The notes under the pieces were generated by a model, which saw only the letters and a list, made by a program, of their open reading frames with translations, was not told where the DNA came from and did not search any database. A stretch of DNA of 64,000 bases from Lachnospiraceae bacterium (GTDB lineage: Bacteria; Bacillota; Clostridia; Lachnospirales; Lachnospiraceae). Shown one piece after another: positions 16,690 to 25,853 of the stretch (position 1 is its first letter; each line of letters begins with the position of its first letter). The position numbers were made by a program, and so were the translations under genes. The stretch covers positions 20,890 to 84,889 of the forward strand of contig JAILPS010000038.1 of assembly GCA_024699325.1 (NCBI GenBank), given 5' to 3'.

Positions 16690-16809
16690 TTAGTTGTTCT
16701 CTATTGGAAGCTCGTTATCGTTAGTCCCTGGTGTAGTCGATGTCACAATAACATCTTCCTTCTCAAAGTGTAATATTTCAAGCTGCGCCCTCTCATAAAC
16801 TGTCTTCAT
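16690..16809 (-). CDS. 39-aa small protein, Y-E-x-x-Q-L-E-I / DVIVTS type
   Basis: MKTVYERAQLEILHFEK followed by EDVIVTSTTPGTNDNELPIENN, ending in TAA. It has an AAAGGAG ribosome binding site 8 nt before the ATG, an extended -10 promoter at 16853-16881 and its own terminator at 16658-16673, so it is a well-supported one-gene unit. The pattern of an N-terminal Y-E-x-x-x-L-E-(I/V) strand, a DVI(V/L)TS centre and a polar tail recurs in small unannotated proteins of gut Clostridia (from memory of such proteins, not a search). No signal peptide or membrane segment. Function unknown; a ribosomally made peptide precursor or a small regulatory protein is possible. Confidence 0.8.
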   Translation of the reverse strand: MKTVYERAQLEILHFEKEDVIVTSTTPGTNDNELPIENN

Positions 16810-16852
16810 ACTTATTCGCTCCTTTGGCCGTCCTGCGGCACATACTCTCTAG

Positions 16853-16881
16853 ATAATAGCAGAGCTTTTCAAATAATTCAA
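16853..16881 (-). promoter_or_regulatory. Promoter of the 39-aa gene
   Basis: TTGAAT (16876-16881), 17-nt spacer, TATTAT (16853-16858) preceded by TGC (extended -10). Confidence 0.65.
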
Positions 16882-16957
16882 TATGTCAACCCATGAATTT
16901 GTCAAAAAACTCTCACAAAAATGCTCAAACAGACAAAAAACGTTAAGATTTGGCAGG

Positions 16958-16986
16958 TTGCCACAAAACGCTTTAGCCATTATAAT
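16958..16986 (+). promoter_or_regulatory. Promoter of the membrane protein/phosphoesterase pair
   Basis: TTGCCA (16958-16963), 17-nt spacer, TATAAT (16981-16986). Confidence 0.7.
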
Positions 16987-17025
16987 AACTGTGTTTACTG
17001 ACTATGGAATATATGGAGGAATCCT

Positions 17026-18900
17026 ATGGATACCATGGAAAAGGCGACATTAAATCGCAAAGCACTCAAGAAGGCTGCCAGAGCCCGATTCTTTAAATTC
17101 TACTGGATGTTTGTATTCCTGTGTCTGTTGCTTGCAGCACTAGGCATAAGCTACGGGAGCACCATAAGTGCCCTGACGTCTGATATAAGGAGCGAGGAGA
17201 GCGTTAGTTTTTATGACTTTACCACGAAGCTTGTCTCAAGCCTGAGGGATGCTGCAAAGTCTGATGATGACACAAACAGCGAAGTCATAGACGACACTTC
17301 CATAGAGACGCCTGCACAGAAGGAGGAACTAAACATTACAGACAACCAGAAAATGTTTGGCATAATCTCCGTGGGCTACTCCAGAGGCGTTTTTGCCTCT
17401 GTCTACAACTCTGTGTCGTCAGGTGATATGTTTTCTAAACTCTTCACCATGATTCATGAATTTGCCAAATCGCCGAGACTGGCCACCGCCCTGTTCATAT
17501 TCTTCGGGCTGGCTTTCTCCGCCACATTTTCAATATGTTTGTTAAATGTTTTCATGGTCAGCGTGAAGCGTGTTTTTATGGAGGCCAGAACCTACGACAT
17601 CATACCTTCAGCCAGATACTTCTATCTCTACAAAACCCGCACAGCATTTAAGGTTGGATTTGCAGTGTTTGTGAGGGATGTGCTGGAATTCTTATGGATA
17701 CTTACCATCGTCGGAGGCGCAATCAAGGCGTACTCCTACATGATGGTCCCCTATATTTTGGCGGAAAACCCTTCGCTTAAACCGCTTCAGGCCATCAAGC
17801 TGTCCCGCAAAATGATGCACGGCCACAAAATCGAGGCTTTTAAGCTGAGCGTATCCTTCCTGCCATATGCGCTTTTGGATGTTCTCACCTTCGGTCTCGT
17901 GGGCATACTCTACGCAAACCCCTACATGGAGATAACGAGGGCTGAGTACTACGCATACGTAAGAAGATGCGCCAAGAGGGATAATGTCGAGGGCGTGGAG
18001 GTTTTAAACGACCTCTATCTCTACGAATACGCCCCTGAGAAGAAGATCCGCATAGCCTATGCAGATATTTTACAGACCGTCAACGAGGTCTCTAAATCAG
18101 AGCTTCCCAAAAACATAGGTTTCAGAGGCTTCATGGAGGACACATTTGGCCTAACTCCTGCATATGACGCGAAGGAGAAGGCTTATCAGGATATTTCCAA
18201 CAAGAAATACGCCATCAAGCATATCAAGGAAGCCCTTGAACAGAAGACCTATCCCTTCAGAATGTTCACCATCCCGATCAAAGAGGGAGCCAGGGATGTG
18301 GGGCCCACGCACTACGACAGGCACTACTCCTTCTTTTCAATCGTGTTCATGTTTTTCTCCATGTCCATGGTTGGCTGGCTGTGGGAGGTTGTCCTTCACA
18401 TGCTTCAGGGCGGCGGTTTTGTAAACCGCGGAACCCTCCACGGACCATGGCTTCCAATCTACGGCTGTGGCGGAATATTGATTCTTTTAGTTTTAAACAA
18501 GCTTCGCAAAAAACCTGTGGCCGAATTCTTCGCCGCAATCATTCTCTGCGGAGTTTTGGAATATTTCATCTCATGGTTTCTTGAGGTCACTTACGGTGGC
18601 ATGAAATGGTGGGACTACACGGGGTACTTCCTAAACATCAACGGCCGCATCTGCGGCGAAGGACTTCTCGTGTTTGGCTTAGGAGGTGTGGCATTTGTCT
18701 ATGCCGCAGCGCCTGCTCTTGACAATATCTTCAGGGGTATCAGGAAGAATATAGCAGTTCCCGTGTGCGTCGCCCTTCTCATCGTATTTTTCTTAGACGT
18801 GGGCTACTCAAGCATGCACCCCAATGCCGGCAAGGGAATAACCGCTGCCACCCACGAGATATCTACAGTACCTGAGGCAAATGGAGGCGGACCATGTTGA
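17026..18900 (+). CDS. Multi-spanning membrane protein: DUF975-like N-half plus CmpB-like (DUF1113) C-half
   Basis: 624 aa. The first half (about 1-320) has a cytoplasmic basic start, a membrane segment at about 25-47, an extracytoplasmic loop of about 90 residues, then several segments, with the NPSLKPLQAIKLSRKMMHGHK block characteristic of DUF975 integral membrane proteins. After a polar part (about 330-425), residues about 430-605 (GWLWEVVLHMLQGG, VNRGTLHGPWLPIYGCGG, EYFISWFLEVTYG) match putative ABC-transporter permease family CmpB. The joining of both domains is a fusion; neither has a proven function. GGAGG precedes the ATG. It overlaps the phosphoesterase gene by 7 nt. Confidence 0.82.
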   Translation: MDTMEKATLNRKALKKAARARFFKFYWMFVFLCLLLAALGISYGSTISALTSDIRSEESVSFYDFTTKLVSSLRDAAKSDDDTNSEVIDDTSIETPAQKEELNITDNQKMFGIISVGYSRGVFASVYNSVSSGDMFSKLFTMIHEFAKSPRLATALFIFFGLAFSATFSICLLNVFMVSVKRVFMEARTYDIIPSARYFYLYKTRTAFKVGFAVFVRDVLEFLWILTIVGGAIKAYSYMMVPYILAENPSLKPLQAIKLSRKMMHGHKIEAFKLSVSFLPYALLDVLTFGLVGILYANPYMEITRAEYYAYVRRCAKRDNVEGVEVLNDLYLYEYAPEKKIRIAYADILQTVNEVSKSELPKNIGFRGFMEDTFGLTPAYDAKEKAYQDISNKKYAIKHIKEALEQKTYPFRMFTIPIKEGARDVGPTHYDRHYSFFSIVFMFFSMSMVGWLWEVVLHMLQGGGFVNRGTLHGPWLPIYGCGGILILLVLNKLRKKPVAEFFAAIILCGVLEYFISWFLEVTYGGMKWWDYTGYFLNINGRICGEGLLVFGLGGVAFVYAAAPALDNIFRGIRKNIAVPVCVALLIVFFLDVGYSSMHPNAGKGITAATHEISTVPEANGGGPC

Positions 18901-20087
18901 CATTTGCAATGTTAGCAATTTATATAATTATGGTTGGCTACGTCATATGGCGAAGCATTCACGTGTTCAAGCGCTTAGGCTACATATTCAAATACAAGCG
19001 CTTCACGGTCACCTACGCGGCCATCATCCTGTTTATGTCCATACTGCTGATAGCGGGGGCATTCCTTCCGGTCACCAGTTTTCAGGCAGGTCTTCACAGA
19101 CTTCGCTACTACTGGCTGGGCTTCTTTATCTACATGATCTTCTTCATGGTGATAGCGGACATCATCGCTCTCATCGATAAGATTGTCAGAAAAAACAGGC
19201 CCCTGCCCATGGAGATCAAGAAATACTGCTACCGAGTCATCGCGGGCTACGTTCTGTTTGCCTCTCTGTTTTTCACGCTGTACGGAGTTATCCACTCCCA
19301 CAAGCTCACGCAGAGAACCTACGAGGTGGCAGTCAATAAGGACGGCGGTTCTGTAAGCGGTCTTAAGATTGCCCTTATCGCAGATCTGCACCTCGGCTAC
19401 ACATTTGGCGCCGAGCAGATGGAGGCTGTGGTCGAGAAGATCAACGCTATGAACCCTGACCTTATCATCGTAGCGGGCGACATATATGACAACAGCTACG
19501 ACGCCATACAGGACCCTGAGAGGTGTGCTCGCATCCTCAGCGGCCTTAAGAGCACCTACGGAACCTACGCAGTCTACGGAAACCACGATGTGGAATCCAT
19601 GCTTATCGGCGGTTTTTCAGTCACGGATGACACCTACGCCCTAAGAGATGAGAGGCTAGTTAAGTTCTGTGCCGACTGCGGCTTTACCATGCTTGAGGAC
19701 GACGTGGTGCTCATAGATGACAGCTTCTATCTCATAGGCCGTATGGACCTTGAGATTACGGGCAATGGCACGACAAAACACAGGACTGCTGACGAGCTGA
19801 CTAAGGATTTAGATAAGTCCAAGCCCATCATCATGATCACCCACGAGCCTGACGAGCTCTATGAGACCGCCGACGCAGGCGTCGACCTTCTCCTCTCAGG
19901 CCACACACACGCGGGACAGTTTTTCCCTCTGACCATAGTTCAGCCCTTCAGGTGGAAGAACTACTGGGGAATCAAACAGTTTGACGACATGTACAGCATA
20001 GTGACCAGCGGAGTCGGAGTTTACGGGCCCAGCATCAGAGTCTTCACAGACAGCGAGGTCGTGGAGATTAACGTGACATTTGAATAA
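18894..20087 (+). CDS. Membrane-anchored calcineurin-like metallophosphoesterase (YkuE/YaeI type)
   Basis: 397 aa. About four N-terminal membrane segments (residues 5-25, 40-63, 78-98, 112-135), then a metallophosphoesterase domain with all metal ligands: IADLHLG, VAGDIYD, GNHD, ITHEPDE and SGHTHAG. The relatives YkuE and YaeI cleave lipid-linked phosphates such as UDP-diacylglucosamine or act on cell-envelope substrates; the actual substrate is unknown here. Its ATG overlaps the stop of the membrane protein, so the two probably act together. A terminator follows at 20157-20190. Confidence 0.9.
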   Translation: MLTFAMLAIYIIMVGYVIWRSIHVFKRLGYIFKYKRFTVTYAAIILFMSILLIAGAFLPVTSFQAGLHRLRYYWLGFFIYMIFFMVIADIIALIDKIVRKNRPLPMEIKKYCYRVIAGYVLFASLFFTLYGVIHSHKLTQRTYEVAVNKDGGSVSGLKIALIADLHLGYTFGAEQMEAVVEKINAMNPDLIIVAGDIYDNSYDAIQDPERCARILSGLKSTYGTYAVYGNHDVESMLIGGFSVTDDTYALRDERLVKFCADCGFTMLEDDVVLIDDSFYLIGRMDLEITGNGTTKHRTADELTKDLDKSKPIIMITHEPDELYETADAGVDLLLSGHTHAGQFFPLTIVQPFRWKNYWGIKQFDDMYSIVTSGVGVYGPSIRVFTDSEVVEINVTFE

Positions 20088-20156
20088 TCATACTTGGCCG
20101 GGCAATCTGCAGTCTGAACAAGCTCGACCCCAACGACATTTGATAAAACGGCACAC

Positions 20157-20192
20157 AAAAGCCCAGCCTCGAAAGAGACTGGGCTTTATTAT
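20157..20192. terminator. Bidirectional terminator between phosphoesterase and glgP
   Basis: AAAGCCCAG pairs with CTGGGCTTT around an imperfect inner stem with a GAAA loop; A-run before and T-run after serve both converging genes. Confidence 0.85.
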
Positions 20193-20203
20193 GTCCTGTT
20201 TAA

Positions 20204-22666
20204 TTACATATCAACTTTGATCTTGTCAAGATGCCAGATCTCGTCGACATATTCCTGGATGGTACGGTCAGATGAGAACTTGCCACAGCTGCCCACATTT
20301 AAGATGGCTGAGCGAGCCCAACCCTTCTCGTCGCGGTACTTCTCCTCGATCTTCATCTGAGCCTCGTGGTAAGATCTGAAATCCTTCAGAATGAAATATG
20401 TGTCAGCCTTGGATGTCACATATGTGTTCAGAAGTGAATTGTACAGGTCTCTGAAGAGCTCAGGATCGTTAGGTGAATAGAAACCGTTGATGAGCTGCAT
20501 GAGAACGCGGCGGATATCAGCATCGCTGTTGAATATCTCCATAGGATCGTAGCCGCCCTCATTTTCGTATCTGATGACCTCGTCGGCAGACAGTCCGAAG
20601 ATTACCGCGTTGTCCGCGCCAACCTCCTCGACAATCTCCACGTTGGCACCGTCCATGGTTCCCAGAGTGATGGCACCGTTTAACATGAACTTCATGTTAC
20701 CTGTACCTGAAGCCTCCTTAGAAGCTGTTGAAATCTGCTCAGAGATATCAGCTGCTGCGAAGATCTTCTCAGCATTTGAAACTCTGTAGTTCTCGATGAA
20801 CACAACCTTAATCTTGCCGTTAATGGACTTGTCGTTGTTGATCACGTCCGCAACGCTGTTGATGAGCTTGATTGTGAGCTTAGCCAGACGATAGCCCGCA
20901 GCTGCCTTGGCGCCAAATATAAATGTTCTAGGATAGAAATCCATGTTTGGATTGTCCTTGATCATGTTGTAGAGATGCATAACATGTAAAATGTTTAACA
21001 GCTGACGCTTGTATTCGTGAAGTCTCTTAACCTGCACATCGTAGATGGAACGTGGGTTGATTTCGATACCGTTGTTCTCCTTGATGTATTTTGCAAGAGC
21101 AACCTTATTCTGGTACTTGATATTCATGAACTCCTTCTGTGCCTTCTCATCGTCAGCATAGATCTTGAGCTCTGAAATATGTGACAGATCCGTAATCCAC
21201 TCGTCGCCGATGTGGTCGGTCACCCACGCTGCGAGCAGAGGGTTGCCGTGCTTTAAGAAACGTCTCTGTGTGATACCGTTGGTCTTGTTGTTGAACTTCT
21301 CAGGGAACATCTCGTAGAAGTCCCTAAGCTCCTGCTTCTTTAAGATCTCTGTGTGGAGTCTTGCAACACCATTTACAGAGTAGCCGCCCACGATTGCCAG
21401 GTGCGCCATCTTGACCTGTCCGTCAAACACGATTGCCATCTTGCGGATCTTGTCGTAGTTGTCAGGATACTTAGCCTGAATCTGCTCGATGAAACGTCTG
21501 TTGATCTCCTCAACGATCTGATAGATACGTGGAAGCAGACGGCTGAACAGCTCGATTGGCCACTTCTCAAGAGCCTCGCTCATGATTGTGTGGTTTGTGT
21601 AAGCGCAGGTCTTGGTTGTGATATCCCAGGCCTCATCCCATGTCAGGTTCTCCTCGTCCATGAGGATACGCATAAGCTCTGCCACAGACATGGTAGGATG
21701 TGTATCGTTCATCTGGATGGTGACCTTCTCATAGAGTTTTCTGACGTCACCGCCATGGGCCTCCTTGTACTTCTTAACCAGAGTCTGGATTGTTGCAGAG
21801 ATGAAGAAATACTGCTGCTTTAATCTCAGCTCCTTACCTGCGTAATGATTGTCGTTTGGATAGAGAACCTCTACAAGGTTCTTCGCAAGATTCTCCTGCT
21901 CAACTGCACGGCGGTAATCGCCCTTGTCAAATGCGTCGAGAGAGAATACGTTGATAGGCTCGGCGTCCCAGATACGAAGTGTATCCACAACATTGTTGCC
22001 GTAGCCAACTACAGGCATATCATATGGTATTGCGCGAACTGACTGATAGCCATCCTGGAAGAAGTGATCGCGACCTGTCATAGGATCGTGCTCAACTCTT
22101 GTATATCCGCCAAACTTAACCTCGCATGCGTACTCAGGTCTCTTGAGCTCAAATGGATTGCCGTGCTTTAACCAGTTGTCCGGAACCTCCACCTGATAGC
22201 CATCCTCGATCTTCTGAGCGAACATACCGTACTTATAGCGGATACCTGCGCCGTATGCAGGGTAGCCAAGCGTTGCGAGTGAATCCAGGAAACATGCTGC
22301 AAGACGGCCAAGACCACCGTTACCGAGAGCCGCATCAGGCTCCTGATCCTCGATAACATTTAAGTCGATGCCGAGCTCATCAAGGGCGTTCTTCACTTCG
22401 TCCCATGCGCAGAGGTTGATTATATTGTTGCCGAGCGCACGGCCCATTAAGAACTCCATTGAGAGGTAGTAAACTGTCTTGGGATCCTCCTTCTCCATAA
22501 CCTTCTGTGTGGCGATCCACTGGTCAATGATGTAATCCTTCACTGAGAGTGAAACAGCCTGAAACAGCTGCTGTTTAGTAGCCTCGTCAAGGTTGCGGCG
22601 ATACAGGTTTTTAACGTTAGTTTTTACATTTTTCTGGAACTCAGCTTTATCAAATTTGATAGCCAT
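20204..22666 (-). CDS. glgP: Glycogen/alpha-glucan phosphorylase
   Basis: 820 aa, the usual family length. It shows the N-terminal YYLSMEFLMGRALGNN block, DAALGNGGLGRLAACFLDSLA, and the pyridoxal-phosphate block KEASGTGNMKFMLNGAITLGT with the cofactor Lys. It releases glucose-1-phosphate from glycogen or maltodextrin. It lies 17 nt downstream of ileS on the same strand and probably is read from the upstream housekeeping transcript, which is an odd pairing. AGGAGG precedes the ATG. With glgC and glgD 10 kb away it completes a glycogen turnover set. Confidence 0.96.
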   Translation of the reverse strand: MAIKFDKAEFQKNVKTNVKNLYRRNLDEATKQQLFQAVSLSVKDYIIDQWIATQKVMEKEDPKTVYYLSMEFLMGRALGNNIINLCAWDEVKNALDELGIDLNVIEDQEPDAALGNGGLGRLAACFLDSLATLGYPAYGAGIRYKYGMFAQKIEDGYQVEVPDNWLKHGNPFELKRPEYACEVKFGGYTRVEHDPMTGRDHFFQDGYQSVRAIPYDMPVVGYGNNVVDTLRIWDAEPINVFSLDAFDKGDYRRAVEQENLAKNLVEVLYPNDNHYAGKELRLKQQYFFISATIQTLVKKYKEAHGGDVRKLYEKVTIQMNDTHPTMSVAELMRILMDEENLTWDEAWDITTKTCAYTNHTIMSEALEKWPIELFSRLLPRIYQIVEEINRRFIEQIQAKYPDNYDKIRKMAIVFDGQVKMAHLAIVGGYSVNGVARLHTEILKKQELRDFYEMFPEKFNNKTNGITQRRFLKHGNPLLAAWVTDHIGDEWITDLSHISELKIYADDEKAQKEFMNIKYQNKVALAKYIKENNGIEINPRSIYDVQVKRLHEYKRQLLNILHVMHLYNMIKDNPNMDFYPRTFIFGAKAAAGYRLAKLTIKLINSVADVINNDKSINGKIKVVFIENYRVSNAEKIFAAADISEQISTASKEASGTGNMKFMLNGAITLGTMDGANVEIVEEVGADNAVIFGLSADEVIRYENEGGYDPMEIFNSDADIRRVLMQLINGFYSPNDPELFRDLYNSLLNTYVTSKADTYFILKDFRSYHEAQMKIEEKYRDEKGWARSAILNVGSCGKFSSDRTIQEYVDEIWHLDKIKVDM

Positions 22667-22683
22667 TGTTTTCCTCCTAAGTT

Positions 22684-25600
22684 TTAGATTCGTGTGATAC
22701 CGAGAGTTACGGTCTCACCGTTGATGTTCCATTCCTTGGAAACGGAAGCATCTGTTCCCTCTGTAATGCTGTCGGCAAGTGTTGTGCCGCCGATAACAGA
22801 AGTGTTTCTGCCGATGATCTCGGCCAGTTTATCATTGCCGCTGTAAACCACAGCGATATGATCTGTAACCTCGAAATCTGCGTCTTTTCTCATGGTCTGG
22901 ATCTTGGAGATAACCTCTCTTACGAAGCCCTCCTCGATAAGCTCAGGTGTGAGGTTTCCGTCAAGCACGACTGTAACCTCGCCGTAGCTCTCGGTTGCAT
23001 AACCCTCCTTCTTGACCATCTCGATGAGCAGATCTTCCTCGGCAAGCTCGACGCTTCCATCAAGAAGCTTAAGCAGTCCTGTGCTCTTCAGCTCATCCAT
23101 GGCTGCGTTGCCATCGATCTGTGCGAGCGCATTCTTGATTGCTCCAAGCTGCTTGCCATATTTAGGACCAACAGTTCTAAGCTGAGGCTTGAAGGTGTAT
23201 GTTGTGAACTCTCTCACATCGTCCGTGAACTTCACATCCTTGACGTTTAATTCGTCCTCGATGATCTGCGTGAAGTACTCAGGCAGTGTGTAAGGAGCCT
23301 TGATATACATCTCGGCCAGAGGCTGACGGTTCTTGAGGTTTGCAGCATTTCTGGCTGCACGGCCTAAAACTACAGCGTTTAAAACAAGGTCCATATCCTT
23401 CTCAAGCTCAGGATCGATCATGGACTCGTCTGCCACTGGGAAGCTGCACAGGTGAATGCTCTCAGGAGCGTTACTGTCAATGCTTCGCACGAGATTCTGA
23501 TAGATGTCCTCGGTGATGAATGGCACCATAGGAGCGCAGAGCTTGCAAAGTGTAACAAGAGTGGTGTAAAGAGTCATGTAAGCATTGATCTTATCCTGCT
23601 CCATGCCCTTTGCCCAGTATCTCTCACGGCAGCGGCGAACATACCAGTTGCTTAAGTCGTCCACGAAATCCTGTAAAACCTTCGTGGTCTCTGTGATCTT
23701 GTAGTTCTCAAGATTGTTGTCCACTGTCTTTACGAGAGTGTTGAGTTTTGATAAAAGCCACTTGTCCATGACAGAGAGCTTATCATACTCAAGGCTGTAT
23801 TTGGTAGCGTCGAATTCGTCAATATTTGCATAGAGAACGAAGAACGCATATGAATTCCAGAGTGTTCCCATGAATTTTCTCTGGCCCTCTGTAACCGCCT
23901 TGTCGTGGAAACGGTTAGGCAGCCATGGCGCAGAGTTGGAGTAGAAGTACCATCTGATGGCGTCCGCTCCGAGGGTTGTGAGTGCCTCCATAGGGTCAAC
24001 CGCGTTGCCCTTGGACTTGCTCATCTTCTGTCCGTCCTTATCCTGAACATGGCCTAAAACGATAACGTTCTTGTATGGAGCCTTGTTAAAGATAAGTGTT
24101 GAGATTGCGAGAAGTGAATAGAACCATCCTCTGGTCTGGTCAACCGCCTCAGAGATGAAGTCGGCCGGGAAATTCTTCTCGAAGAGCTCCTTGTTTTCAA
24201 ATGGATAGTGATACTGTGCAAATGGCATGGAGCCTGAATCGAACCAGCAGTCGATAACCTCCGGAACTCTCTTCATGAGCTTGCCGCACTTAGGACATGT
24301 GATGTGAACAGCATCGATGTAAGGTCTGTGAAGCTCCACGCCACCCTCAGGGTAGTCAGGGCTCATGGCCTTAAGCTCTTCCTTGCTGCCGATCGCATGC
24401 TGGTGTCCGCACTCGCACTCCCAGACATTAAGTGGAGTACCCCAGTAACGGTTACGCGAAACGCCCCAGTCCTGAACATTCTTGAGCCAGTCTCCGAAAC
24501 GTCCCTCGCCGATTGACTTAGGGATCCAGTTGATTGTGTCATTATTCCTAATCAGGTCATCCTTGACAGCTGTCATCTTGATGAACCATGACTCTCTTGC
24601 ATAGTAGATAAGTGGTGTGTCGCATCTCCAGCAGTGTGGATAGCTGTGCTCGAACTTAGGAGCGTCGAAGAGAAGCCCTCTCGCATCCAGATCCTTAAGC
24701 ACCTCAGGGTCTGCCTTCTTGACAAAGAGTCCTGCAAATGGAGTGTCGCTTGTCATATCACCCTTGGCGTCTACAAACTGTACGAATGGCAGGTCATAGC
24801 GCATGCACACTCTGTAGTCGTCCTCACCAAATGCAGGTGCGTTGTGAACAACGCCTGTACCATCTTCCATGGTTACATAGTCGTCGCAGATAACGTAGAA
24901 CGCCTTCTTGCCCAGCTGCTTTGCCTTCTTAGCTGTGCACTCGTAGAGTGATTCGTACTCCTTATACTCCAAATCCTTACCTGTGTATCTCTCGAGGATC
25001 TCGTATGGAGCTGTTGGCTTGTCGCCGCCCAAAACCTTCTCGCAGAGAGCCTCTGCCAGGTAATATGTGTAGCCGTCAGCGGTCTTAACCTTCACGTATG
25101 TCTCTGCAGGGTTTACGCAGAGCGCAACATTTGAAGGAAGTGTCCACGGTGTTGTGGTCCATGCTAAGATGTAGGCATCCTCGCCCACGCACTTGAAACG
25201 TGCAACTGCTGAGCGCTCCTTGATATCCTTATAGCCCTGTGCAACCTCATGGCTTGAGAGAGGGGTTCCACATCTTGGGCAGTATGGAACGATCTTGAAA
25301 CCCTTATAGAGGAGCTTCTTGTCCCAGATCTGCTTGAGTGCCCACCACTCAGACTCGATAAATGAATCGTAGTATGTTACATAAGGGTCATTCATGTCGG
25401 CCCAAAAGCCTACCTTGTAGGAGAAATCCTCCCACATGCCCTTGTACTTCCAAACATTTTCCTTGCACTTCTTGATGAATGGCTCCAGACCGTACTGCTC
25501 GATCTGCTCCTTGCCGTCGAGACCTAACTCCTTCTCGACCTCAAGCTCAACAGGAAGTCCGTGTGTGTCCCAACCCGCCTTACGGGGAACCTCATAGCCC

Positions 25601-25824
25601 TTCATGGTGCGGTATCTCGGGATCATATCCTTAATGGTACGTGTGAGCACGTGTCCGATATGTGGCTTGCCGTTAGCTGTTGGCGGGCCGTCATAGAACA
25701 TATACTGAGGGCATCCCTCGCGCTCCTTCATACTCTTCTCGAAGATCTGGTTGTCCTTCCAGAACTTCTCAACATTTGCTTCTCTCTCGACAAAGTTTAA
25801 GTCGGTGCTTACCTTGCGATACAT
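22684..25824 (-). CDS. ileS: Isoleucyl-tRNA synthetase, eukaryote-like (IleS2) form
   Basis: 1046 aa, longer than the common bacterial type (about 920). The class I signatures are present: ANGKPHIGH and DGQKMSKSKGNAVDP. The block TIKDMIPRYRTMKGYEVPRKAGWDTHGLPVE matches the IleS2 subgroup found in eukaryotes and in mupirocin-tolerant bacteria. No T-box leader is possible: only 29 nt separate it from the foldase gene upstream. Charging of tRNA-Ile; ends 17 nt before glgP. Confidence 0.96.
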   Translation of the reverse strand: MYRKVSTDLNFVEREANVEKFWKDNQIFEKSMKEREGCPQYMFYDGPPTANGKPHIGHVLTRTIKDMIPRYRTMKGYEVPRKAGWDTHGLPVELEVEKELGLDGKEQIEQYGLEPFIKKCKENVWKYKGMWEDFSYKVGFWADMNDPYVTYYDSFIESEWWALKQIWDKKLLYKGFKIVPYCPRCGTPLSSHEVAQGYKDIKERSAVARFKCVGEDAYILAWTTTPWTLPSNVALCVNPAETYVKVKTADGYTYYLAEALCEKVLGGDKPTAPYEILERYTGKDLEYKEYESLYECTAKKAKQLGKKAFYVICDDYVTMEDGTGVVHNAPAFGEDDYRVCMRYDLPFVQFVDAKGDMTSDTPFAGLFVKKADPEVLKDLDARGLLFDAPKFEHSYPHCWRCDTPLIYYARESWFIKMTAVKDDLIRNNDTINWIPKSIGEGRFGDWLKNVQDWGVSRNRYWGTPLNVWECECGHQHAIGSKEELKAMSPDYPEGGVELHRPYIDAVHITCPKCGKLMKRVPEVIDCWFDSGSMPFAQYHYPFENKELFEKNFPADFISEAVDQTRGWFYSLLAISTLIFNKAPYKNVIVLGHVQDKDGQKMSKSKGNAVDPMEALTTLGADAIRWYFYSNSAPWLPNRFHDKAVTEGQRKFMGTLWNSYAFFVLYANIDEFDATKYSLEYDKLSVMDKWLLSKLNTLVKTVDNNLENYKITETTKVLQDFVDDLSNWYVRRCRERYWAKGMEQDKINAYMTLYTTLVTLCKLCAPMVPFITEDIYQNLVRSIDSNAPESIHLCSFPVADESMIDPELEKDMDLVLNAVVLGRAARNAANLKNRQPLAEMYIKAPYTLPEYFTQIIEDELNVKDVKFTDDVREFTTYTFKPQLRTVGPKYGKQLGAIKNALAQIDGNAAMDELKSTGLLKLLDGSVELAEEDLLIEMVKKEGYATESYGEVTVVLDGNLTPELIEEGFVREVISKIQTMRKDADFEVTDHIAVVYSGNDKLAEIIGRNTSVIGGTTLADSITEGTDASVSKEWNINGETVTLGITRI

Positions 25825-25853
25825 ATTTGCCTCCTAACCTGATAACTGCTGTG

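Noticed and set aside
25825..25853. T-box leader before ileS
   Set aside because: Only 29 nt lie between the foldase stop and ileS; too short.
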